DNA from: Enterobacter asburiae
Lineage (GTDB): Bacteria > Pseudomonadota > Gammaproteobacteria > Enterobacterales > Enterobacteriaceae
DNA length: 64,000 nt
Assembly: GCF_021440515.1 (NCBI RefSeq)
Contig: NZ_JAKCMV010000009.1
Span: 1 to 64,000, forward strand
Reading direction: 5' to 3'
Both the position numbers and the translations under genes were made by a program. Shown in pieces: positions 58,016-64,000 of the stretch. The notes under the pieces were generated by a model. It was given only the letters and a program-made list of their open reading frames with translations, searched no databases and was not told the origin of the DNA. Every line of letters starts with the position of its first letter. The first letter of the stretch is position 1.

Positions 58016-58043
58016 AAAAGCCGGCCAATCGGCCGGCTTTTTT
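58016..58043 (+). terminator. aceF terminator
   Basis: GCCGGCC (58020-58026) pairs with GGCCGGC (58031-58037) around AATC, flanked by AAAA on the left and six T on the right. It separates the aceEF transcript from lpd, which has its own promoter; some read-through is expected. Confidence 0.92.
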
Positions 58044-58103
58044 CTGATAATCTCATGGGTTTTGTGAGGTTATTGGCGAAAGCGATAATTCGTGAGCCGT
58101 TTG

Positions 58104-58135
58104 TTGTTTCAAAATTGTTAACAATTTTGTAAAAT
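58104..58135 (+). promoter_or_regulatory. lpd promoter with ArcA-like palindrome
   Basis: AAAATTGTTAACAATTTT (58111-58128) is an 18-bp perfect palindrome containing GTTAACA-type ArcA half sites. TAAAAT (58130-58135) directly after it is a likely -10. In E. coli ArcA represses lpd anaerobically from this position. The -35 is weak (TTTCAA or TTGTTT). Confidence 0.6.
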
Positions 58136-58187
58136 ACGAGCGGATAGAACGACCCGGTGGACGACGGGTATAAATTAAGAGGTCATG

Positions 58188-59612
58188 ATGAGCACAGAAA
58201 TCAAAACTCAGGTCGTAGTACTTGGGGCAGGCCCGGCAGGTTACTCCGCAGCGTTCCGTGCAGCGGATTTAGGTCTGGAAACCGTCATCGTAGAACGTTA
58301 CAGCACCCTCGGCGGTGTTTGTCTGAACGTCGGCTGTATCCCTTCTAAAGCGCTGCTCCACGTAGCGAAAGTTATCGAAGAGGCCAAAGCGCTGGCTGAA
58401 CACGGTATCGTCTTCGGCGAGCCGAAAACCGATATCGACAAAATTCGTACCTGGAAAGAGAAAGTTATCACTCAGCTGACCGGCGGTCTGGCGGGTATGG
58501 CCAAAGGCCGTAAAGTGAAAGTGGTAAACGGTCTGGGTAAATTCACCGGTGCGAACACCCTGGAAGTGGAAGGCGAAAACGGCAAAACCGTAATCAACTT
58601 CGACAACGCGATCATCGCGGCAGGCTCTCGCCCAATCGAACTGCCATTCATTCCACATGAAGATCCACGCGTGTGGGACTCCACCGATGCGCTGGAGCTG
58701 AAAACCGTTCCTGAGCGTCTGCTGGTTATGGGCGGCGGCATCATCGGTCTGGAAATGGGCACCGTGTATCACGCGCTGGGTTCACAGATCGACGTGGTTG
58801 AAATGTTCGACCAGGTTATCCCGGCCGCTGACAAAGACATCGTTAAAGTCTTCACCAAACGCATCAGCAAGAAATTCAACCTGATGCTGGAAACCAAAGT
58901 GACTGCCGTTGAAGCGAAAGAAGACGGTATTTACGTTTCCATGGAAGGCAAAAAAGCCCCTGCGGAACCACAGCGTTACGACGCGGTGCTGGTGGCAATC
59001 GGCCGTGTGCCGAACGGTAAAAACCTCGACGCGGGCAAAGCTGGCGTGGAAGTGGACGACCGTGGCTTCATCCGCGTTGACAAGCAGCTGCGCACTAACG
59101 TGCCGCACATCTTTGCTATCGGCGATATCGTCGGTCAGCCAATGCTGGCGCACAAAGGTGTTCACGAAGGTCACGTTGCCGCTGAAGTTATCGCCGGCAT
59201 GAAGCACTACTTCGATCCGAAAGTGATCCCATCAATCGCCTACACCGAGCCAGAAGTTGCCTGGGTGGGTCTGACTGAGAAAGAAGCGAAAGAGAAAGGC
59301 ATCAGCTACGAAACCGCCACCTTCCCGTGGGCTGCTTCTGGCCGTGCTATCGCTTCCGACTGTGCAGACGGCGTGACCAAGCTGATCTTCGACAAAGAGA
59401 CTCACCGCGTAATCGGTGGTGCGATTGTCGGTACCAACGGCGGCGAGCTGCTGGGTGAGATCGGTCTGGCAATCGAAATGGGTTGCGACGCTGAAGATAT
59501 CGCGCTGACCATCCACGCGCACCCGACTCTGCACGAGTCAGTGGGCCTGGCGGCAGAAGTGTTCGAAGGCAGCATCACCGACCTGCCAAACGCGAAAGCG
59601 AAGAAGAAATAA
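58188..59612 (+). CDS. lpd: dihydrolipoamide dehydrogenase Lpd (E3)
   Basis: FAD flavoprotein that reoxidises lipoamide in the pyruvate and 2-oxoglutarate dehydrogenase and glycine cleavage complexes. 474 residues from the second of two tandem ATGs; AAGAGG is better spaced for it. FAD motif LGAGPAGYSAAF is at 12-23, the redox disulfide CLNVGC at 45-50, the NAD motif GGGIIGLEMG in the middle and the catalytic HAHPTLHE near the end. It has its own promoter and also receives aceEF read-through. Confidence 0.98.
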   Translation: MSTEIKTQVVVLGAGPAGYSAAFRAADLGLETVIVERYSTLGGVCLNVGCIPSKALLHVAKVIEEAKALAEHGIVFGEPKTDIDKIRTWKEKVITQLTGGLAGMAKGRKVKVVNGLGKFTGANTLEVEGENGKTVINFDNAIIAAGSRPIELPFIPHEDPRVWDSTDALELKTVPERLLVMGGGIIGLEMGTVYHALGSQIDVVEMFDQVIPAADKDIVKVFTKRISKKFNLMLETKVTAVEAKEDGIYVSMEGKKAPAEPQRYDAVLVAIGRVPNGKNLDAGKAGVEVDDRGFIRVDKQLRTNVPHIFAIGDIVGQPMLAHKGVHEGHVAAEVIAGMKHYFDPKVIPSIAYTEPEVAWVGLTEKEAKEKGISYETATFPWAASGRAIASDCADGVTKLIFDKETHRVIGGAIVGTNGGELLGEIGLAIEMGCDAEDIALTIHAHPTLHESVGLAAEVFEGSITDLPNAKAKKK

Positions 59613-59630
59613 GTTTCTTCCTGATTGCGA

Positions 59631-59657
59631 AACGCCTCCTCTGGAGGCGTTTTTTTT
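59631..59657 (+). terminator. lpd terminator
   Basis: ACGCCTCC (59632-59639) pairs with GGAGGCGT (59643-59650) around TCT and is followed by a T-run. It is 19 nt after the lpd stop. Confidence 0.95.
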
Positions 59658-59670
59658 GTCTGGAGAAACA

Positions 59671-59702
59671 GCGCCGGGTGGCGCTGCGCTTACCCGGCCT
59701 GC
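59671..59702. repeat. REP-like palindromic element
   Basis: GCCGGGT (59673-59679) and ACCCGGC (59692-59698) flank a GGCGCTGCGCTT centre, the pattern of REP (BIME) elements in enterobacteria. It sits between the convergent lpd and DUF2950 genes, a usual place for such repeats. Confidence 0.75.
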
Positions 59703-59706
59703 CGTT

Positions 59707-60501
59707 TTACGGTGCGACAGGCTGCCAGGTGTTATCGGGATCGTACTCCTTTAGCGCCTGCGCTTTTTGCCCTGAATACTTGCCCAGATCCCTCTGATAC
59801 ACCTTGTCGTCCTGATTAATCACAAAGCTCATGACCCCCGTCTGACCATAGTCGACAGGCCAGGCAATCATCGCAAAGCCGTTATGTTTGTCCGGCAGGA
59901 TGCGGAAGCGATATCCGTGATAGCCCGCGCCGGGCTCGGACGGGCTAAATGCCGGGCCGAGCGGGCTGGGCGCTTCGCCGGGCGCGGCTGGCCAGTAGAG
60001 GCCATCTTTTTTACCTTCTGAACTGACAATCTTCTGCGCGTAGGTTTGCGTCATCGCGTAGTAACTTTGCTGCGCGTCCACGTAGGCGTGGAGCGCTTCG
60101 ATGGCGGCCAGCTCGTTGCGCCCGATCTCGCGGGTCAGGATCTCGTCGGCGCCCGCCTGAATATCAAACTGCCAGCCGTTCGCGGTCTTCACGATAGGGA
60201 TAGGCAGCTGCCAGCTGTTCTCACCCACGACCAGGTGCGCCACATCGCCGCTTATCACCGTGTTGTGCCGCACCTTCCAGTCGCGAAGGAAGCGGTCGAC
60301 CGCTTCAGGATCGACGCCTTCGGCAGGCAGGAAGTCGCGCCAGCTGTCGCCGAGCAGGCTGCTCATGGCGCTTTCATTGTGTTCGCCAATCGCAGCGGTC
60401 AGGGCATCGCTTGCCTGATCCGGTGTGCTGAAATGCTGCTGGGCCTGCGCGAGGGTGGATGCCATCAGCAACACGATCCCACTGAGTAATTGAGTCTTCA
60501 T
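59707..60501 (-). CDS. DUF2950 family exported protein
   Basis: Function unknown. 264 residues from the ATG at 60501, which follows AAGGGAAC. A clear signal peptide (1-20, cleavage after AQA) predicts a periplasmic protein. The body shows family features: GWQFDIQAGADEILTREIGR near 110-130, repeated aromatic GYHGYRFRIL and the GFAMIAWPVDYGQTGVMSF segment near 205-230. It lies 10 nt downstream of yacH on the same strand, so the two are probably one operon. A longer open frame upstream (to 60591) overlaps yacH and is not needed. Absent from the equivalent E. coli K-12 site. Confidence 0.85.
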   Translation of the reverse strand: MKTQLLSGIVLLMASTLAQAQQHFSTPDQASDALTAAIGEHNESAMSSLLGDSWRDFLPAEGVDPEAVDRFLRDWKVRHNTVISGDVAHLVVGENSWQLPIPIVKTANGWQFDIQAGADEILTREIGRNELAAIEALHAYVDAQQSYYAMTQTYAQKIVSSEGKKDGLYWPAAPGEAPSPLGPAFSPSEPGAGYHGYRFRILPDKHNGFAMIAWPVDYGQTGVMSFVINQDDKVYQRDLGKYSGQKAQALKEYDPDNTWQPVAP

Positions 60502-60511
60502 GTCGGTTCCC

Positions 60512-62098
60512 TTAACGATGACGGAATTCACGGTGCGCAGGGGCCTGCCGCGCCTCCAGGTTGCGCGACGCGAGCTGACGGCTCTGCGCACCGCGCTGCT
60601 GCTGCGCCTGCCAGTTGCCGGAACGACTGTCGTTGCCGCTCAGCGCGTTGGCGCGCGTCTGGCTGACGCGCTGGGATAGATTACGCTGCTGCACCTCCCG
60701 CTGCGGGGCGGCGTGTGAAGCCCGCAGCTCTTGCCTTTGCGGGGCCGCCTTGCGGTTCTCCCGCGCCTGCTGCACGTTTTCTCTTTTCGCGGTCTGCGCT
60801 TTACCGGTGTCGTACCCGCGATAGTTATTGCGCCGGGAAATCTGCTTCAGCTGCTGGTTCGCGGCCTGACGCTGGGCCTCTTTGGTGCCGCTGCGCGCCG
60901 TTTGCGGGAAGCTCTTCCCGGTGGATTTTTCCATTTGCGCCAGCGCTGCCTGACGCTGATTGTCGCGGCTGACCGATTTCTGCTGCGTTGAGCTCAGCCC
61001 CGTGGGCGTACTGGTGGAGTGGAAACGGGTGTTTAGCTGACTGTTCGGGTACGGCACCCCATCGCGATAGGCCGGGTTATGCTGCCAGGTCCGGTTCGCA
61101 TCGGTCAGGTGTTGTCCGCTGATTTTATTAAAGTTATTTACGTTGATATTGATGTTGTTATCACCGTTGCGGTTATAGCCGCCGTGATGATCCCAGTCGT
61201 CATCGTGATGGTGGTGGTCCCAGTCATCGTCGTCATCCCAGTCGATATTGCTGAATATCGCATAGGTGGTTGCCACGCCGAGGCTAAACCCTAAGCCGTT
61301 AACAAAGCTGTTGGTGAACTGCTGGCCGGGTGAAGGCGGCAGATAGGTTGGCGGGTAGGCGGTATTCGGCCAGGTGCCGTACACCGTGTTCGGGTTATAC
61401 GTCGGGACGTAAATCACCTGCGGGTCGGCAGATTCAATCTTGATCACCGTCGGGCTGGCGGTGGATGTGGTGGTGCTGGTGGTCGTGGTAGTTTGCGTAG
61501 CGGCGGTTTTGGCCGGAGCCGGTTTGGTCACGGTGGTGACCGTCTGCTGCGGGGTGGATTGCAATGCTCCGGTCTGCTGCGCCAGCAGGCGCAGGCGCTG
61601 TACGGAGTCCATCACGTCTTTAGGCTGGGCGAGAAACGCATCCCCCAGGCTTTGCACCCACGGCGGGTTTTCGCCCATCAGCGACATCAGCTGAGGGAAG
61701 GCGACCAGCGATTTCACGCTCGGATCCCACGGCTGGCCCGCAACGGCCTGAACGGCGGCATCGCCCTGCATTTTGGGGTTGTCCTTCGACCACTGCGCCG
61801 CCTGGATGACGTTCGCCGGATAGGTGGAGGCCATCAGGATTTGCGACAGCAGCGCGTCCGGGTAGAGCGCGATGGGCGCGACCCACTGGTCGATCTGCGC
61901 GGGCGTGTAGGTTGGAGCAACAACGGCCGCAGGCTGCGCGACTGGAGCTGGAGCAGCGGTAGCGGGTTGTTGAGCAACGGGGGCAGGGGTAACGGGGGTT
62001 TCCGTTGCGCGGCTTTTGACGAACATCGCGCCAGAGGCGGCAAACAGCCCGGCACTGCACAGAAGAACAAGCAGATGTGGCTTAAAGGGCAACTTCAT
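60512..62098 (-). CDS. yacH: DUF3300 family protein YacH
   Basis: Function unknown. 528 residues versus about 617 in E. coli. An N-terminal hydrophobic anchor or signal (8-26) leads into an Ala-Pro linker (33-63) and a conserved domain (about 64-180, TPAQIDQWVAPIALYPDALL). Then follow a Thr-rich linker, a second motif (VIKIESADPQVIYVPTYNP, 218-236) and an Asp/His cluster (286-306) that could bind metal. The C-terminal 150 residues are Gln/Arg/Ala-rich and basic and lack a clear fold. It is adjacent to lpd and acnB, as in E. coli. Confidence 0.85.
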   Translation of the reverse strand: MKLPFKPHLLVLLCSAGLFAASGAMFVKSRATETPVTPAPVAQQPATAAPAPVAQPAAVVAPTYTPAQIDQWVAPIALYPDALLSQILMASTYPANVIQAAQWSKDNPKMQGDAAVQAVAGQPWDPSVKSLVAFPQLMSLMGENPPWVQSLGDAFLAQPKDVMDSVQRLRLLAQQTGALQSTPQQTVTTVTKPAPAKTAATQTTTTTSTTTSTASPTVIKIESADPQVIYVPTYNPNTVYGTWPNTAYPPTYLPPSPGQQFTNSFVNGLGFSLGVATTYAIFSNIDWDDDDDWDHHHHDDDWDHHGGYNRNGDNNININVNNFNKISGQHLTDANRTWQHNPAYRDGVPYPNSQLNTRFHSTSTPTGLSSTQQKSVSRDNQRQAALAQMEKSTGKSFPQTARSGTKEAQRQAANQQLKQISRRNNYRGYDTGKAQTAKRENVQQARENRKAAPQRQELRASHAAPQREVQQRNLSQRVSQTRANALSGNDSRSGNWQAQQQRGAQSRQLASRNLEARQAPAHREFRHR

Positions 62099-62515
62099 AA
62101 AGTGACTCCAGAGAGAGCTTTGCCGTAAGGCGATACTGTTGCCGCGAGTATCATTTACCCGCTCGTTACAGTTTTGACTTTAATTGGGAAACCACACGAT
62201 CTGACCCGATAAAGAGTGTGAGCATTTATGACACAATTATATCGGATGCCCGAAAAGTAGCTGGGTTTCAAAAGCCCGCTCACTCTATTCAGCGTTGAAT
62301 TTTGTGCCTGAAATACGCCCGGATCCGCCGCTATACCATCCTTAACGATTCAGCAAATATTTTAATGTTGCTTTTTTGTAAACGGATTAACACTGTGCAG
62401 AAATCCTGCTATGCTGCCCGACGCGGTATCGGGCAATTACCCTACAAACTGCTGTCTCACAGGAGCGTGAAGAGAACGCCGGCCGCATATGACAATGAGA
62501 GCGAGGAGAACCGTC
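62099..62515. other. yacH-acnB divergent intergenic region
   Basis: About 417 bp holding the promoters of two divergent genes. A small plus-strand open frame at 62302-62535 is not supported: it overlaps the acnB promoter and start and lacks a ribosome site. The left half is mixed composition with no recognised operator. The acnB promoter is described separately. Confidence 0.5.
62387..62415 (+). promoter_or_regulatory. probable acnB promoter
   Basis: TTAACA (62387-62392) lies 17 bp before TATGCT (62410-62415), with TGC just upstream as an extended -10. RNA starting near 62422 would give a leader of about 95 nt. A 7-bp inverted repeat (TGCCCGA at 62415-62421 and TCGGGCA at 62429-62435) overlaps the start region and could be an operator or leader hairpin. 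Confidence 0.55.
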
Positions 62516-64000
62516 GTGCTAGAAGAATACCGTAAGCACGTAGCAGAACGTGCCGCCGAGGGAATTGTACCCAAACCTTTAGATGCAACCCAAATGGCCG
62601 CGCTCGTCGAGCTGCTGAAGAACCCGCCTGCGGGCGAAGAAGAATTCCTGTTAGATCTGCTGATTAACCGCGTACCGCCTGGCGTAGATGAAGCTGCCTA
62701 CGTAAAAGCCGGATTCCTTGCTGCCGTTGCCAAAGGCGACGCAACCTCCCCACTGGTTTCTCCTGAAAAAGCCATTGAACTGCTCGGTACCATGCAGGGC
62801 GGCTACAACATTCATCCGCTGATTGACGCGCTGGACAACGACAAGCTGGCGCCGATTGCCGCCAAAGCGCTCTCTTCTACGCTGCTGATGTTCGATAACT
62901 TCTACGATGTGGAAGAAAAAGCCAAAGCGGGCAACGTCTACGCGAAGCAGGTGATGCAGTCCTGGGCTGATGCCGAATGGTTCCTGAACCGCCCGGCGCT
63001 GGCTGAAAAAATTACCGTTACCGTCTTCAAAGTGACCGGTGAAACTAACACCGACGACCTGTCTCCGGCACCGGACGCCTGGTCCCGTCCTGATATCCCT
63101 CTGCACGCGCTGGCGATGCTGAAAAACGCCCGCGAAGGCATCCATCCGGATCAGCCGGGCAGCGTTGGCCCGATCAAACAGATCGAAGCGTTAGCCGCTA
63201 AAGGCTTCCCGCTGGCCTACGTCGGCGACGTTGTGGGTACCGGTTCTTCCCGTAAATCCGCCACCAACTCCGTGCTGTGGTTCATGGGCGATGACATCCC
63301 TCACGTGCCAAACAAACGCGGCGGCGGCCTGTGCCTGGGCGGTAAAATTGCCCCTATCTTCTTCAACACCATGGAAGATGCAGGCGCGCTGCCAATCGAA
63401 GTGGACGTGAGCAACCTGAACATGGGCGACGTAATTGACGTCTACCCGTTCAAAGGCGAAGTGCGTAACCACGACACTAACGAACTGCTGGCGAGCTTCG
63501 AGCTGAAAACCGACGTGCTGATCGACGAAGTGCGCGCCGGTGGCCGTATCCCGCTGATCATCGGTCGCGGCCTGACCACCAAAGCGCGTGAAGCGCTGGG
63601 CCTGCCGCACTCTGACGTGTTCCGTCAGGCGAAAGACGTGGCGGAAAGCAGCCGCGGCTACTCCCTGGCGCAGAAAATGGTCGGTCGCGCATGCGGCGTA
63701 GCGGGCGTGCGTCCTGGCGCGTACTGCGAGCCGAAGATGACCTCCGTAGGTTCTCAGGACACCACGGGCCCAATGACCCGTGACGAACTGAAAGACCTGG
63801 CGTGCCTGGGCTTCTCGTCTGACCTGGTAATGCAGTCCTTCTGCCACACGGCGGCGTATCCGAAGCCGGTTGACGTCACCACGCACCACACGCTGCCGGA
63901 CTTCATCATGAACCGCGGCGGTGTTTCTCTGCGTCCGGGCGACGGCGTTATCCACTCGTGGCTGAACCGTATGCTGCTGCCGGATACCGTGGGTACCGGC
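62516..64000 (+). CDS. acnB: aconitate hydratase B, N-terminal part
   Basis: Main TCA-cycle aconitase, citrate to isocitrate, and an iron-responsive RNA-binding protein when apo. Only the first 495 of about 865 residues lie in the window; the frame is open at the right edge and not damaged. Start is the GTG at 62516 after GCGAGGAG, as in E. coli (LEEYRKHVAERAAEGIVPK). The N-terminal HEAT-like domain (1-160) and the swivel domain with GTGSSRKSATNSV (near 242-254) are present; the Fe-S ligands lie beyond the edge. The ribosome site is the region RyhB targets in E. coli. Confidence 0.97.
   Translation, partial: MLEEYRKHVAERAAEGIVPKPLDATQMAALVELLKNPPAGEEEFLLDLLINRVPPGVDEAAYVKAGFLAAVAKGDATSPLVSPEKAIELLGTMQGGYNIHPLIDALDNDKLAPIAAKALSSTLLMFDNFYDVEEKAKAGNVYAKQVMQSWADAEWFLNRPALAEKITVTVFKVTGETNTDDLSPAPDAWSRPDIPLHALAMLKNAREGIHPDQPGSVGPIKQIEALAAKGFPLAYVGDVVGTGSSRKSATNSVLWFMGDDIPHVPNKRGGGLCLGGKIAPIFFNTMEDAGALPIEVDVSNLNMGDVIDVYPFKGEVRNHDTNELLASFELKTDVLIDEVRAGGRIPLIIGRGLTTKAREALGLPHSDVFRQAKDVAESSRGYSLAQKMVGRACGVAGVRPGAYCEPKMTSVGSQDTTGPMTRDELKDLACLGFSSDLVMQSFCHTAAYPKPVDVTTHHTLPDFIMNRGGVSLRPGDGVIHSWLNRMLLPDTVGTG

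Noticed and set aside
61136-61285. The CAT/ATC-rich stretch as a DNA tandem repeat
   Set aside because: It is the coding sequence of the Asp/His cluster of YacH, not a simple repeat array.
62302-62535. 77-codon plus-strand open frame upstream of acnB
   Set aside because: It spans the acnB promoter, has no ribosome site and ends inside the acnB coding start in another frame.

Overview
This 64 kb window is ordinary, highly conserved enterobacterial chromosome. Gene order and protein sequence follow the Escherichia coli leu-ilvIH-dcw-aceEF-lpd-acnB region almost gene for gene. The AmpD protein, the base composition and two accessory insertions point to Enterobacter or a very close relative; this is inferred from remembered family sequences, not a database search. 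I see no insertion sequence, prophage, tRNA, rRNA or CRISPR array.

Layout: a GC-rich structured non-coding element and an inverted repeat occupy 1-300. Next come the thiamine ABC transporter thiBPQ under a TPP riboswitch (301-3690), sgrR, the dual-function RNA sgrS/sgrT and setA (sugar-phosphate stress, 3724-6918). leuABCD with the leuL attenuator follows (6919-11880), then an AT-rich gap, leuO, ilvIH and cra (12435-17176).

The complete 16-gene division and cell-wall (dcw) cluster mraZ-rsmH-ftsL-ftsI-murE-murF-mraY-murD-ftsW-murG-murC-ddlB-ftsQ-ftsA-ftsZ-lpxC spans 17696-35706. It is followed by secM-secA-mutT and, on the other strand, coaE-zapD-yacG. Then come guaC, the pilin-assembly genes ppdD-hofB-hofC, nadC and the ampDE operon (41427-48094).

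From 48113 to 50471 there is a two-gene sugar module, a GH43 glycosidase and a GPH-type symporter, that E. coli K-12 lacks between ampE and aroP. After aroP comes the pyruvate dehydrogenase operon pdhR-aceE-aceF-lpd with a perfect PdhR operator. On the opposite strand lie yacH (DUF3300) and a DUF2950 gene, an uncharacterised exported pair. The window ends inside acnB, whose coding region runs off the right edge.

Functionally the window joins cofactor uptake, branched-chain amino acid synthesis, envelope synthesis and division, and entry of carbon into the TCA cycle. Most of the regulation is readable: riboswitch, attenuator, small RNA, translation-arrest peptide and palindromic operators. I found no clear new defence or mobile system. 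The best candidates for something under-described are the DUF3300-DUF2950 pair, the structured element at the left edge, and the GH43/GPH module with its CRP-like promoter.
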